DNA of 64,000 nucleotides from contig NC_014935.1 of the NCBI RefSeq assembly GCF_000186245.1, forward strand, positions 1,860,001-1,924,000, written 5' to 3'. A model generated the notes under the pieces. That model did not search any database. It was not told the DNA's origin and worked only from the letters and a program-made list of their open reading frames with translations. This document shows, one piece after another, positions 54,439-63,907 of the stretch (the stretch's first letter is position 1; each line of letters begins with the position of its first letter). A program made the position numbers and the translations under genes. The stretch comes from Nitratifractor salsuginis DSM 16511 (lineage in GTDB: Bacteria > Campylobacterota > Campylobacteria > Campylobacterales > Sulfurovaceae).

Positions 54439-55395
54439 AAAATACTTTTTGAAAATTTTTCGGTCGATGCCGCCCAAGGGGAGTTCTTCAATCGATTTGG
54501 GGGTGAAAAATCCGATCGGCTTGTCATAATCTTTGGGAAGGACCGCAACCCGCCAAATCTCCGCTTCCAGTGCAAAATGACTGTAACGGGCGAGCTCCCG
54601 CCCCAGAAACTCTCCCGAGACTTCATCTTCGAATCGGGGAAAATGCCAGAGCCCTCCGTGAAAACGCTCCCGGCTTTGGCTCAGGGCCCAGGCTCCACCT
54701 CGTTCACAAAGAAGGATTTTGGCCCGACGCACAGGCGTTTTGGAAGCCTTTTTCGCTTCGGGGTAGCGCTCGGGGGCTTGCCTGCCCCGGCACCCCTCCC
54801 GAAGGGGACAGAGATCGCATCGGGGATCTTTGGGAGTGCAGATCATCGCTCCCAGATCCATCATCGCCTGGTTGTAATCGTAGGGGCGTTTGGCGTCAAA
54901 GAGTCGCTCGGCCATTCGCCAAAGCTCCCGCTCCGTGGCCTTCCGGCGCCGGAAAAAGCGGTAGAGGATGCGGCGGACATTGGCATCGAGGATCGGGGCC
55001 GCCTCATCAAAGGCGAAACAGGCGATCGCCCGGGCCGTGGAGCGGCCGATCCCGGGCAGACGCTCCAACTCCTGTGAAGTGGAGGGGAGCACGCCGTTGC
55101 ATAGACGGGCAGTGCGGTGCAGATGGCGCGCCCGGCTGTAGTAGCCCAGCCCTTCCCACGCTTTGAGCACCTCCTCTTCGGAAGCCTCAGCCACCACCGC
55201 CAGAGTCGGGAAACGTTCCAAAAAAGGGAAATAGAATCGCTCCAGTACCGTCGACACCTGGGTCTGCTGGAGCATAATTTCACTCAAATAGATCCGATAA
55301 GGGTCGCGGGTTTGGCGCCAGGGGAGATCGTGGCGGCCATGCTCCCGGTACCAAAGATTCAGGCGCTCGTGAAGCTCTTTATATCGTGAACCCAT
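54415..55395 (-). CDS. mutY: A/G-specific adenine DNA glycosylase
   Basis: Removes A opposite 8-oxoguanine. 326 residues. Catalytic Glu in LSEIMLQQTQVSTV, HhH motif LERLPGIGRSTARAI, catalytic Asp in ILDANVRRIL, 4Fe-4S site CTPKDPRCDLCPLREGC (C-x6-C-x2-C-x5-C), and a C-terminal NUDIX-like domain. ATG 55395 gives the family N-terminus. The C-terminal GVLSVES is written by a CTCAACG-type array, so the original end was probably different. Confidence 0.94.
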   Translation of the reverse strand: MGSRYKELHERLNLWYREHGRHDLPWRQTRDPYRIYLSEIMLQQTQVSTVLERFYFPFLERFPTLAVVAEASEEEVLKAWEGLGYYSRARHLHRTARLCNGVLPSTSQELERLPGIGRSTARAIACFAFDEAAPILDANVRRILYRFFRRRKATERELWRMAERLFDAKRPYDYNQAMMDLGAMICTPKDPRCDLCPLREGCRGRQAPERYPEAKKASKTPVRRAKILLCERGGAWALSQSRERFHGGLWHFPRFEDEVSGEFLGRELARYSHFALEAEIWRVAVLPKDYDKPIGFFTPKSIEELPLGGIDRKIFKKYFGVLSVES

Positions 55396-55415
55396 CCGCT
55401 CGTCTTCGGAACGTT

Positions 55416-57251
55416 TCAACCCTCTATCAGGGCAATTTTCTGACCGATCTCCAGATAGCGTCGATAGTAGGCTTCGACGAACTTTCGCACTTCGGGTGTG
55501 ACCGGCAGGAAATGGCCGTCGACCTTTTGGGCGTAACATCCCAGGTAATCCGCGGCATCCTCTTTGCGGACGTAGTGGGTGGCGAGATCCCGGTACGCCT
55601 GCCGATACCCTTCTTTCATCCGGTCATAGGCAGCCGGATCGATATGGACCCGGACCCCTTCGAAATCGATAGCACGGCTCCGATAGAGGATCTCCAGATG
55701 GATCAGCCCTTCACAGTAGTAGGGGAGCACCTCCCCCACTTCCCGCCACGCCATCAATCCGACCGCCCGGCTGACGAGGTCCTCCATCACCTCCTCTTTA
55801 AGCGAAGCCTCTTCGTAATCGAAAAAGGCCATCAAGCCGCCCGTCGTCGCTTTGAACTCTTCGATGTTCTTGAATTGCCCGCTTCGGTTCATCGCCACTT
55901 CGGTATCGCTGTCGATCCAGAGGATATGCCCGTATTCGTGGCCGATGGTAGCGATCTCGTAAAGGCGCATCCAACGCTCGGGCTGCTCCAGCAGGACTCG
56001 GCGCTTGCGCACCAGCTCCTCCCCGAGGCTCTCCAGGCTCAGCTGCATGACCGGCTTGTCCTTTTGGGACTGCCGCACATAATCGGCATAGGCAAAGATC
56101 TTTTTGCCCAGTTCGCTGGAGACCTTTTCATCGTTGGGGACTACCTGGGCGGAGAAGAGGCCGTTGAACTCCGCACCGTAATAGAGCATCGGCCGGCCGA
56201 TGTAGAGTTGGGTCTTTTCGATCTGATCGACGTTTTTGGCGAAGATCCTCTGCGCTTCCAGGCCCAGCTCCACCGCCATATGCGCTCCGAAGGCCCGGAT
56301 CTGCTCCGGAACTTTGACGGCGGTCTGCAGCCGGGGGTTGATCACCCGCAGGTCCCACTCCAGAGCCACCGCTTTGCGGTAGTGATCTTCGTAATACTCC
56401 AGGGGATGCCCTACCTGGATCGGGGTCGTCACCCCCATCCACGCCCGGTCCACCTCGGCCCAGTAGGCCACCAGCTCATCTGGATCGGTATGGGCAAAAG
56501 CCCGCTTCAGCGCCCGGAAATACTCCAGCCAGGGTTCTTTTTGACCGTAGATCTTATCCTCCAGACCCTCCAGCGTCTCCAGGAGCATCGTGAGCGCCTG
56601 AGTCACTTCACGGACCTCTTCGGCAAAGGCTTCGGCATAACTCACCCGCCGATACCCCCCGCTGTCGGGCACCAGCACCGAATAGCAGCGATCGGCCTCC
56701 TCCCCTTCGTGGCGATCCAGAAGCTTCTGCTCCCGAAGCGTTTCGAAGATCTTCTCTTCATCGCCGTTGAAAAGCTCCAGTAATTCCCGATTGATCCCAT
56801 GGATGATGTGAGAAGTCCAGCCGTTCTGCCAACGGGTCACCGCCAGGCCCACGGCGTGGACCCCTGAAATGAGTGAACGGTAGAAGGGGGTCAAAAGCCC
56901 CTGCTCCTCGATCCAGACGATCAGGGATTCGAAACGCTCCAGATGGAAGTCGGCGACGAAAAAGTAGGCTTTTTCCTTTGCCGCGATGATCTCCTCGGCA
57001 GAAAAACCCTCCTGCTTCATCACCTGCTCCAGGGCATCCTCCCTGAGGTTCACCAGCCGTGTCAGAGCCGCCATCTCCGTTTCGGGGTTCTTGGGCAGGC
57101 CCAGCTGTTCCAGCATACGTTCCACCGTCTGTGTCGCCTCGGGATTCTCTTTGCCGTGGAGGATCTCCATATAGGCTCCCAGCTCCTCCTGACGACGCTG
57201 GAGCTCATCGTAGAGCGCCTGAAGGTCTCTCATAAAGGACTCTCTCATCAT
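55416..57251 (-). CDS. ciaB: CiaB-family protein with HEXXH metallopeptidase motif
   Basis: 611 residues, closely the length of Campylobacter jejuni CiaB (about 610), and mostly helical. [17 protein letters not shown] (about 436) contains [25 protein letters not shown] some 30 residues later supplies a Glu, the gluzincin arrangement seen in M49-like peptidases. No signal peptide or membrane helix. Named 'invasion antigen B' in pathogens, but present in environmental relatives, so the ancestral job is likely a peptidase. Starts 4 bases inside rdgB; mutY lies 20 bases downstream. The family call rests on length, neighbourhood and memory of the family, not on an alignment. Confidence 0.7.
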   Translation of the reverse strand: MMRESFMRDLQALYDELQRRQEELGAYMEILHGKENPEATQTVERMLEQLGLPKNPETEMAALTRLVNLREDALEQVMKQEGFSAEEIIAAKEKAYFFVADFHLERFESLIVWIEEQGLLTPFYRSLISGVHAVGLAVTRWQNGWTSHIIHGINRELLELFNGDEEKIFETLREQKLLDRHEGEEADRCYSVLVPDSGGYRRVSYAEAFAEEVREVTQALTMLLETLEGLEDKIYGQKEPWLEYFRALKRAFAHTDPDELVAYWAEVDRAWMGVTTPIQVGHPLEYYEDHYRKAVALEWDLRVINPRLQTAVKVPEQIRAFGAHMAVELGLEAQRIFAKNVDQIEKTQLYIGRPMLYYGAEFNGLFSAQVVPNDEKVSSELGKKIFAYADYVRQSQKDKPVMQLSLESLGEELVRKRRVLLEQPERWMRLYEIATIGHEYGHILWIDSDTEVAMNRSGQFKNIEEFKATTGGLMAFFDYEEASLKEEVMEDLVSRAVGLMAWREVGEVLPYYCEGLIHLEILYRSRAIDFEGVRVHIDPAAYDRMKEGYRQAYRDLATHYVRKEDAADYLGCYAQKVDGHFLPVTPEVRKFVEAYYRRYLEIGQKIALIEG

Positions 57252-57850
57252 TCTCCTCCTCTGCGTTGAAGTAGCTCCAGAACGGGGCGGGCCAGCGTGA
57301 TCGCCTTGGCGCGGTGGGAGATCCCCGCCTTGACCGACTCATCCAGCTCCCCCAGGGTCCGGTCGTACCCTTCGGGGATGAAGATGGGATCGTAACCGAA
57401 GCCTTTGTCCCCCCGGGCTTCGTCGATCACCTTACCGTGCATCCAGCCGTGGACCACATATTCCCCCAGCGCTCCGACGATGGCGAGCGCTGCCGTGTAA
57501 TAGGCGGGAGTTTGCTGTATCCCTCTCTCTTTGAGTACCTCGATGAGCTTTTGGAGGTTTTCCCGGTCCGTGGCCCCTTCTCCGGCGTATCGGGCGGAGT
57601 AGATCCCCGGTGCGCCTCCCAATACAGGGACGGAGATCCCGCTGTCATCGCTGATGACCAGATAGTCCGGCCCCAGGAGATCATAGATCGCTTTCGCTTT
57701 GATCAACGCGTTTCCGGCAAAGGTGTCGGCATCCTCCACGATCTCGGGCACCGAATCGAGCACCTCATCCATCCCCAGGATCTCTTTTCCGAACGCTTCG
57801 CGAAATTCACGCAATTTTCCCCGATTTCCTGTCGCAAGCACCCACTGCAT
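57248..57850 (-). CDS. rdgB: dITP/XTP pyrophosphatase
   Basis: Cleans non-canonical purine nucleotides from the pool. 200 residues. [14 protein letters not shown] at the N-terminus, [20 protein letters not shown] with catalytic acidic residues, [15 protein letters not shown], and SHRAKAI near the end. Overlaps the CiaB-like gene by 4 bases. Confidence 0.96.
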   Translation of the reverse strand: MQWVLATGNRGKLREFREAFGKEILGMDEVLDSVPEIVEDADTFAGNALIKAKAIYDLLGPDYLVISDDSGISVPVLGGAPGIYSARYAGEGATDRENLQKLIEVLKERGIQQTPAYYTAALAIVGALGEYVVHGWMHGKVIDEARGDKGFGYDPIFIPEGYDRTLGELDESVKAGISHRAKAITLARPVLELLQRRGGE

Positions 57851-57949
57851 TCATTAACCTTCTTTAATCATCTTGGGACTATAATTCCGGCATCTCTGAC
57901 GAACATATCTCATCGATAGAGAATATCTTCACCATAAATTCCTCTTATG

Positions 57950-57980
57950 CCCAAATTTTGGGTATGACGAGATTATACCC
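57950..57980. promoter_or_regulatory. Nested palindromes upstream of the YajR-like transporter
   Basis: CCCAAA-T-TTTGGG (57950-57962) is followed by and overlaps GGGTAT-N9-ATACCC (57960-57980), with TATAAA right after. These look like an operator overlapping a promoter for the transporter. The regulator is unknown. Confidence 0.4.
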
Positions 57981-57998
57981 TATAAAGGATCTGACCCT

Positions 57999-59333
57999 AT
58001 GAAACCGATCATTGCCAAAACCTGGCATTTGAGCCTGATTATCGGCCTGCGTTTTCTCGGCCTCTTCGTCGTCATCTCGGTCCTCTCGGCCTACGCCAAG
58101 GACCTCCCCGGTGCCACCCCGACCCTCGTGGGTCTGGCCGTCGGAGGTTACGCCTTCACCCAGGCGGCCTTCCAGGTCCCTTTCGGGAGCCTGAGTGACA
58201 AAATCGGCCGTAAGAAAGCGATCCTCATCGGTCTGCTCATCTTCGCCGCCGGTTCGGTCATCGCCGGAATGGCCCACGATATCTATACGCTGCTTACCGG
58301 ACGCTTCCTCCAGGGAGCCGGGGCCATCGGAGCGGTCATCATCGCCATGATCAGCGATCATGTCCGCGAAGAAGAGCGCGCCCACGCTATGGCGGTCATG
58401 GGGATGGTCATCGCCCTCGCCTTCACCGCCGCGATGATCATCGGGCCCATCATCGGAGGACTTCCCGACGGCGTCCCCCTGCTCTTCTATCTGACCGCCG
58501 CGATGGCGCTGCTTTCGATCGTCCTGCTCTTTACCGTGGTCCCCGAACCTCCCAAGATCACTCATACCTTCGCCGAAGAGGAGGCCAAGGTCGTCCACGT
58601 CTTCAAGGATAAAGACCTGGTACGGATGTATGTGACCTTCCTCTTCCACTCTTCGACGATGGCGATCGCCTTTTTCCTCATTCCCCTGGAATTGAAAAAT
58701 ACCTTCCATCTTCCCCTCTCCGAATTTTGGAAAGTCTATCTCCCCGCGGTAATCTTCGGAATCCTGGCGATGGGGCCCTCGGCGGTCTTTGGTGAAAAGT
58801 ACAACAAAGGTAAAGAGGTCTTCCTCATCTCCATCGCCTTCATCGCCCTCGCCTTTGTCCTGATGGGCTTCGCCCCCTCGCTTTGGCTCTTCGGCGTAGG
58901 GGTCACCCTCTTCTTCATCGGTTTCAATATGTTCGAACCCCTGCTCCAGAGCTTCGTGAGCAAATTCGCCAAAGCCCACCAGAAAGGGGCCGCTCTGGGC
59001 GTCGCCAATACCTTCGCCTATGTCGGAATGGGGATCGGCGCCACCCTGGCCGGATGGATCTTCGCCCACTGGAGTGTCAAAGGGGTAGCCATCACCGTCC
59101 TGATCGTTTCGGTCTTCTGGGCACTCTGGATCGCAGGAATGCGCAATCCGGGCCTGCGAGGAACCCTCTACCTCGATACCGAGCATTACGACCGGAACAA
59201 ATTGCCCGAGCTGAAAAAAGAGGCGGGGATCAATGATGTCTACGTCAATGAGACCGAGGGGGTGATGGTGATCAAATACGATAAAGAGCTGCTGGATGAA
59301 GACGAAATCAGGGGAAAAATGCTCAAGCGGTAG
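57999..59333 (+). CDS. YajR-like MFS transporter with C-terminal soluble domain
   Basis: 444 residues, about 12 helices. The motif A GSLSDKIGRKKAI (about 66-78) and the MFS fold are clear. After residue 385 a cytoplasmic ferredoxin-like domain follows (AGINDVYVNETEGVMVIKYD), as in the YAM domain of E. coli YajR. Substrate unknown; proton-driven export is likely. AAAGGA 8 bases before the ATG; palindromes upstream suggest its own regulation. Confidence 0.85.
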   Translation: MKPIIAKTWHLSLIIGLRFLGLFVVISVLSAYAKDLPGATPTLVGLAVGGYAFTQAAFQVPFGSLSDKIGRKKAILIGLLIFAAGSVIAGMAHDIYTLLTGRFLQGAGAIGAVIIAMISDHVREEERAHAMAVMGMVIALAFTAAMIIGPIIGGLPDGVPLLFYLTAAMALLSIVLLFTVVPEPPKITHTFAEEEAKVVHVFKDKDLVRMYVTFLFHSSTMAIAFFLIPLELKNTFHLPLSEFWKVYLPAVIFGILAMGPSAVFGEKYNKGKEVFLISIAFIALAFVLMGFAPSLWLFGVGVTLFFIGFNMFEPLLQSFVSKFAKAHQKGAALGVANTFAYVGMGIGATLAGWIFAHWSVKGVAITVLIVSVFWALWIAGMRNPGLRGTLYLDTEHYDRNKLPELKKEAGINDVYVNETEGVMVIKYDKELLDEDEIRGKMLKR

Positions 59334-59353
59334 ATCGAAGCCTTCGGCTATCG

Positions 59354-59395
59354 GTTGCAAGTCGCAAGCACGGGGCATTGCCCCTCACGTCGCAA
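59354..59395 (-). repeat. 42-base hairpin repeat, copy D
   Basis: On the minus strand TTGCGACGTGAGGGGC, hairpin GGGGC-AAT-GCCCC, ending GCGACTTGCAAC. On that strand it lies downstream of the array at 59441-59515. Confidence 0.85.
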
Positions 59396-59440
59396 GATTT
59401 TTTTGTGCTAAACGTTATGGGCAAGTACTAAAAGAATCGA

Positions 59441-59515
59441 TGAGTGTTGAGCACTGAGCCTTCAAAGATTTTATTGCTCGGTTACTCGGTTGCTCATTAC
59501 TCATTATTCTCAATT
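59441..59515. repeat. Mosaic array after tkt
   Basis: TGAGTGT, TGAGCAC, TGAGCCT heptads (from 59441), then CGGTTACT, CGGTTGCT, CATTACT, CATTATT. On the minus strand it begins 5 bases after the tkt stop. Confidence 0.75.
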
Positions 59516-59519
59516 CTGT

Positions 59520-61499
59520 TTACGCCTCTCCCATTTTTTCGATCGTGACGCTTTTGTTCTCCACACCCATCAATGCCGCGGCACGGGCTTTGATGTTTTT
59601 GATGGTGAAACCGAACTTTTTGAAGAGATCTCCTGCCGGTGCCGAAGCCCCGAAGGTCTCCATACCCAGCACGTCGTCGGCATATTTGTAATACTCGATC
59701 CCCCGGGCCGCTTCGACGGCTAATACCTTGGTATTGGGGTCGATCACCGCTTTTTTGTACTCTTCATCCTGCTCATCGAAAAGGTCGAAGCAGGGGACGG
59801 AGACGATGTTGGCATTGATCCCCATCCGCTCCAGGAAGCATCCCGCCTGAAGGGAGGGCATCAGCTCTGACCCGCTGGCCATAATGGTCAAAACCGCATC
59901 CTTGCGTTTCTTGACGATATAGGCGCCGCGACTGACATCGCCGAAGTCCTTTTCGGGTTTGAGGGTCTTGAGCTTCTGGCGGCTGAGGACGAAGGCCTGG
60001 GGCTTTTGCATCCGGATCGCCACCTTCCACGCTTCCACATTCTCCGTCGCATCGGCGGGGCGCCAGACATAGAAATCAGGCAGAGCACGGAATTGGCTCA
60101 GATGCTCGATGGGCTGGTGGGTCGGGCCATCCTCACCCACTCCGATACTGTCGTGGGTCCAGATGAAGTGGTTGGGAATCCCCGAAAGTGCCGCGATGCG
60201 GACCGCCGGCTTCTGATAGTCGCTGAAGACGAAGAAGGTGGCGTTGAAGGGGATGACCGTGCCGTAGAGCGCCATCGCGTTGGTGATGGCTCCCATCGCA
60301 TGTTCCCGAATACCGAAATGGAGGTTTTTCCCTTCGGGGAAGTCACCCATATCCTTGAGGTAGGTTTTGTTGGAGGGGGCCAGGTCGGCGCTACCGCCCA
60401 CAAAGCCGGGGACGGCCCGGGCGATGGCATTGAGGATCTGTCCATTGCTGTCGCGGGTGGCCATCTCTTTGGTGTCGCTGAAATCGGGCCAGGCGATGGC
60501 GTCAAAATCAGGATTGAGCAGGCGCTCAAGGGCTTCGTTCTGCTCGGCGTAAGGGGCCTGCTTGAGCAGGTGGCGCCACTCTTTTTCGTAGAGTTCGCCC
60601 TGCTCTACCGCACAGCGGAAGCGAATCAGCACATCTTCGGGCACATAGAAGCTCTCGTCGGGCGGGAAGCCCGCTTTCTCTTTGGAGACTTTGATGACCT
60701 CTTCGCCCAGAGGGGCGCCGTGGACTTCGTGGTTGCCCTCCAGGCCGACCGCCTTGCGCCCGATGATGGTGTTGGCCACGATGATGGTGGGACGGTCGGA
60801 AGCCTTGGCCTCCGTCAGGGCCGCATCGATCTCATCATAGCAGTGACCGTTGATCTTGAGGACTTTCCAATTCTGGGCTTCGAAACGCTTTTCAACATCC
60901 TCGTTCCAGGCGATGGAGGTCTCCCCCTCTATCGTGATGTGATTGCTGTCGTAGATGAGGATGAGGTCTTTGAGGGCGAAGCGCCCGGCCAGGGCGCAGG
61001 CTTCGTAGCTGATCCCCTCTTCCAGGTCGCCATCCCCGCAAAAGCAGTAGACCTTATGGTCGATGAGTTTGCAAGTGGGAGAGTTGACCTTGCTGGCGGT
61101 AAACTCTTTGGCCATCGCGAAGCCCACGGCGTTGGCTACGCCCTGTCCCAAGGGGCCGGTAGTGATCTCCACGCCGGGGGTGTGGCCGTACTCGGGGTGA
61201 CCGGGGGTTTTGGAACCCAGCTGGCGGAAGTTCTTCAGGTCCTCCATGCTCAGGTCATAGCCCCAGAGATAGAGGAGGCTGTAGATCAGACCCGTAGCAT
61301 GACCGCCGGAGAAAACTACACGGTCCCGGTTGAGCCATTGGGGATTTTTGGGATTGTGGCGCAGGTGTTCACTCAGCACCACCGCGATATCCGCCAAACC
61401 CATGGGAGCACCCGGGTGGCCGCTGTTGGCTTTTTGAATCATATCCGCCGCGAGAAACCGGATGGTATCCGCCATCTTTTTACGCATTTCGTTTGACAT
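59520..61499 (-). CDS. tkt: Transketolase
   Basis: Thiamine-diphosphate enzyme of the pentose-phosphate and Calvin-type pathways. 659 residues. HPGAPMGLADIAVVL, GGHATGL, the TPP motif GDGDLEEGIS...DSN, and HDSIGVGEDGPTHQPIEHLS in the pyrimidine domain. ATG 61499 with AAGGA 8 bases upstream is preferred to the ATG at 61514, which overlaps that site. 26 bases after ispA in the same direction. Confidence 0.96.
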   Translation of the reverse strand: MSNEMRKKMADTIRFLAADMIQKANSGHPGAPMGLADIAVVLSEHLRHNPKNPQWLNRDRVVFSGGHATGLIYSLLYLWGYDLSMEDLKNFRQLGSKTPGHPEYGHTPGVEITTGPLGQGVANAVGFAMAKEFTASKVNSPTCKLIDHKVYCFCGDGDLEEGISYEACALAGRFALKDLILIYDSNHITIEGETSIAWNEDVEKRFEAQNWKVLKINGHCYDEIDAALTEAKASDRPTIIVANTIIGRKAVGLEGNHEVHGAPLGEEVIKVSKEKAGFPPDESFYVPEDVLIRFRCAVEQGELYEKEWRHLLKQAPYAEQNEALERLLNPDFDAIAWPDFSDTKEMATRDSNGQILNAIARAVPGFVGGSADLAPSNKTYLKDMGDFPEGKNLHFGIREHAMGAITNAMALYGTVIPFNATFFVFSDYQKPAVRIAALSGIPNHFIWTHDSIGVGEDGPTHQPIEHLSQFRALPDFYVWRPADATENVEAWKVAIRMQKPQAFVLSRQKLKTLKPEKDFGDVSRGAYIVKKRKDAVLTIMASGSELMPSLQAGCFLERMGINANIVSVPCFDLFDEQDEEYKKAVIDPNTKVLAVEAARGIEYYKYADDVLGMETFGASAPAGDLFKKFGFTIKNIKARAAALMGVENKSVTIEKMGEA

Positions 61500-61525
61500 T
61501 TTTTTATCCTTCATCCTAGTGGTGT

Positions 61526-62410
61526 TTATTTTTCCGTCTCAGAGTCTTCAGACTTGCTTTTAAGCGCATGCCGAAAGAGGTACTGCTCCATCAGCGGTGA
61601 GAGGGCCTCTTTCAATGGAGCGTCGAAAAGCTCGAAACGTTCCCGAAGCCCCTCGGCCAGTCCGTCGGCATAGGCCATCGCCCCTTCCAGGCCCAGAAGG
61701 GTGACGAAACTGTTCTTCTCACTGTCATGGCCGGTGGGCTTGCCCGCCTCTTCGGCACTCTGGGTCGCATCCAGAATATCATCCTGGACCTGAAAGAGCA
61801 GCCCCAGATCGATCCCGAAGCGGTAGAGCGCCCGGCGTGTCTCTTTGGGCAGGTCCACGATCACCGCCCCCATCTCGAGCGCCGCGGCGATCAGTTTGGC
61901 GGTCTTGTTGGTATGCAGTTCCACCACCTGTTCCAGGCTCAGAGGGCTTTTCTCAAATTCCAAGTCGATCGCCTGTCCCAGGACCATTCCGCCGCTGCCG
62001 CCGTTTTCCGCCAGGATCCGCACCAGCTCGATCCGCACATCCGCCCGAAAAGCGCTACGGGAGAGCATCTCGAAAGCATGGGTATTGAGGGCATCCCCCG
62101 CTAGGATCGCCAACGCTTCATCGAAACGCGTATGCAGGGTCGGTTCTCCCCGGCGCAGATCGGCATCATCCATCGCCGGCAGGTCATCGTGAATCAGGGA
62201 ATAGGTATGAAAGATCTCCAAGGCCAATGCCGGCGTCATCGCCGACTCGACAAGAAGGGGCGCATAGGCTTCCACGATCCCCAGAAGCAGACGGGGGCGG
62301 AACCGCTTGCCCCCGGCCAGGACCATCGCCCTCAGCGCTTCGTTGTAATCGGGATGAAAGGTATCGACAACGGGGAGGTTTTGTGTCAGGAAGTTTTCGA
62401 AATCCTGCAT
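61526..62410 (-). CDS. ispA: Farnesyl/geranyl diphosphate synthase
   Basis: Chain-elongating prenyltransferase for quinone and undecaprenol precursors. 294 residues. First Asp-rich motif HDDLPAMDDADLRRGEPT, second FQVQDDILDATQSAEEAGK, and GGKRFRPRLLLG near the start. ATG 62410 (GGAAAGGAAA upstream). An extended -10 TGCTATAAT is 28 bases before it. Likely an ispA-tkt transcript. Confidence 0.93.
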   Translation of the reverse strand: MQDFENFLTQNLPVVDTFHPDYNEALRAMVLAGGKRFRPRLLLGIVEAYAPLLVESAMTPALALEIFHTYSLIHDDLPAMDDADLRRGEPTLHTRFDEALAILAGDALNTHAFEMLSRSAFRADVRIELVRILAENGGSGGMVLGQAIDLEFEKSPLSLEQVVELHTNKTAKLIAAALEMGAVIVDLPKETRRALYRFGIDLGLLFQVQDDILDATQSAEEAGKPTGHDSEKNSFVTLLGLEGAMAYADGLAEGLRERFELFDAPLKEALSPLMEQYLFRHALKSKSEDSETEK

Positions 62411-62437
62411 GGTTTCCTTTCCGGAAAAGTGGAGCAA

Positions 62438-62446
62438 TTATAGCAA
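62438..62446 (-). promoter_or_regulatory. Extended -10 promoter of ispA-tkt
   Basis: TGCTATAAT on the minus strand, 28 bases before the ispA ATG. The interval 62447-62592 has no supported gene. Confidence 0.55.
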
Positions 62447-62592
62447 AATAGGCTAAAATGGTCTCGTGAAGCGGGACGAGAAAAGCAGATCCTGAGACTA
62501 TCGCCGAATCAAGAGGAACAGGTCGCGCCTGAAGTCTCTTTCCGACTCATTTCCATCGTGGAGACCCTCCCCGTGGGAGATCAGGAAACGAG

Positions 62593-63141
62593 CTAAGATC
62601 GAACACCCTTTCTCTTTTGCAGCTGCTCAACCCCTTCATGAATCTCCGTCAAAATCTCGTCCATACTTTTCCCCTCCACGTTGACAATCAGGTCAGCTAC
62701 TTTCCTGTAAGCCTTTTCCCGTTTTTCGTAGAGCTTTTTGGCTTTTTTCGGTTCGGAGAATAGGGGGCGCTTCGCCAGCTTCTTTTTGGCGTTTTTGGCA
62801 CTGCTGAGCCGATGGTAGATCCAATCGTAGGAAGCATCCAGCAGCACGACCGTCCCCAGTTTTTTGAGGTTGTCCACCTGGTAGAAACCTCCGCCGCAGC
62901 TGATCAGGGTCCCATCGACACAACATTCGATCCAGTCGGCGGTCTCCTGCTCCAGCCGCCGGAAATAGGCTTCCCCCTTCTTTTTGAAGATCCGGGGAAT
63001 ACTCCGGTTCTCCTTCGATTCGATCAGATCATCGGTATCGATATTGTAGATGCCGTATTTTTTGGCATAGGCCCGGGCGGTGGTTCCCTTTCCTACCCCC
63101 ATAAAACCGATCAGGATAATATTCTTTTTCACCGTTTCCAT
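62593..63141 (-). CDS. aroK: Shikimate kinase
   Basis: Phosphorylates shikimate in aromatic amino-acid synthesis. About 182 residues from the ATG at 63141. Walker A IGFMGVGKGTTAR, shikimate-binding DTDDLIE and SCGGGFY, and lid Arg in KRPLF. An ATG at 63168 is also in frame, but TATAAT at 63180-63185 would leave it almost no leader, and a GTG (63132) also fits. Divergent from the short-chain dehydrogenase 40-70 bases away. Confidence 0.92.
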   Translation of the reverse strand: METVKKNIILIGFMGVGKGTTARAYAKKYGIYNIDTDDLIESKENRSIPRIFKKKGEAYFRRLEQETADWIECCVDGTLISCGGGFYQVDNLKKLGTVVLLDASYDWIYHRLSSAKNAKKKLAKRPLFSEPKKAKKLYEKREKAYRKVADLIVNVEGKSMDEILTEIHEGVEQLQKRKGVRS

Positions 63142-63179
63142 CCGTTTTGACAAGTAGTGTTCGATCATGTATCATAGGC

Positions 63180-63185
63180 ATTATA
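63180..63185 (-). promoter_or_regulatory. Likely -10 element upstream of aroK
   Basis: TATAAT on the minus strand in the aroK/dehydrogenase divergent gap. Predicted start near 63173, which favours the internal aroK start codons. Confidence 0.4.
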
Positions 63186-63208
63186 CATTATCCTCCTGGA
63201 GGTGAAGA

Positions 63209-63907
63209 ATGCGCAAGGTTTTGATCACAGGGGTGAGCACGGGGCTGGGCGCCGCCCTGGCCGAGGCCCTCCTTCGGCGCGGTGATGCCGTCTACGCCAT
63301 CGGACAGCATGAAAACCGGGCATTCGCCAACCGGCCCGGCTACTATTTTCTGCCTGCCGACCTCAGTGATGTGGAGATGATCCCCGAAAACATCAAGGCT
63401 TTTATCGACAGGCACAACTTCGATCTGGCTATTCTCAACGCCGGAATCCTGGGAGACATCCGCGAAATGGATCAGTTCACGCTTCCGGAGATCCGAGAGG
63501 TGATGGACCTCAACGTCTGGGCCAACAAGCAGATCATCGATACCCTGGACCGCCATGCACGTCCCAAACAGGTTGTCGCCGTCAGCTCCGGGGCCGCGGT
63601 CAACGGTTCCAAGGGTTGGGGCCCCTACTCCATCTCCAAAGCAGCACTCAATATGATGATCAAAGTCTATGCCGCCGAAAAGCCCTGGACCCATTACAGC
63701 GCCATCGCCCCCGGAGTCGTCCTGACCCCGATGCTGGAAAAGATCCTTCACCGTGAAGACGAGAAAGAGTTTCCTTCGATCCGCCGGATAAAAGACGGCC
63801 CCATTCTGCGCCCTGAAACCGCTGCAGAGCGTTTCCTCACAGCCTGTGAAGCTGCACTGCGTCATCCCAGCGGCACGTTCCTCGATGTGCGGAAGATGGA
63901 TCTCTGA
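63209..63907 (+). CDS. Short-chain dehydrogenase/reductase
   Basis: 232 residues, Rossmann fold. Nucleotide loop TGVSTGLGAALAEAL (residues 7-21), NAG (structural), Ser in VVAVSSGAAV and catalytic YSISK. Cofactor and substrate cannot be told; a classical SDR. CTGGAGGTG is a strong ribosome site. It ends 1 base before the convergent partial gene's stop. Confidence 0.9.
   Translation: MRKVLITGVSTGLGAALAEALLRRGDAVYAIGQHENRAFANRPGYYFLPADLSDVEMIPENIKAFIDRHNFDLAILNAGILGDIREMDQFTLPEIREVMDLNVWANKQIIDTLDRHARPKQVVAVSSGAAVNGSKGWGPYSISKAALNMMIKVYAAEKPWTHYSAIAPGVVLTPMLEKILHREDEKEFPSIRRIKDGPILRPETAAERFLTACEAALRHPSGTFLDVRKMDL

Noticed and set aside
57945-59378. 477-residue open frame antisense to the YajR-like transporter
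   Set aside because: Asp/Glu/Gly-rich shadow; the sense strand encodes a clear 12-helix transporter.
60006-61496. 496-residue open frame antisense to tkt
   Set aside because: Shadow frame; transketolase motifs are all on the minus strand.
62456-62588. Possible 45-50 residue gene between ispA and aroK
   Set aside because: Open on the plus strand (ending GDQETS) but without ATG, GTG or TTG in a usable position and without a ribosome site.
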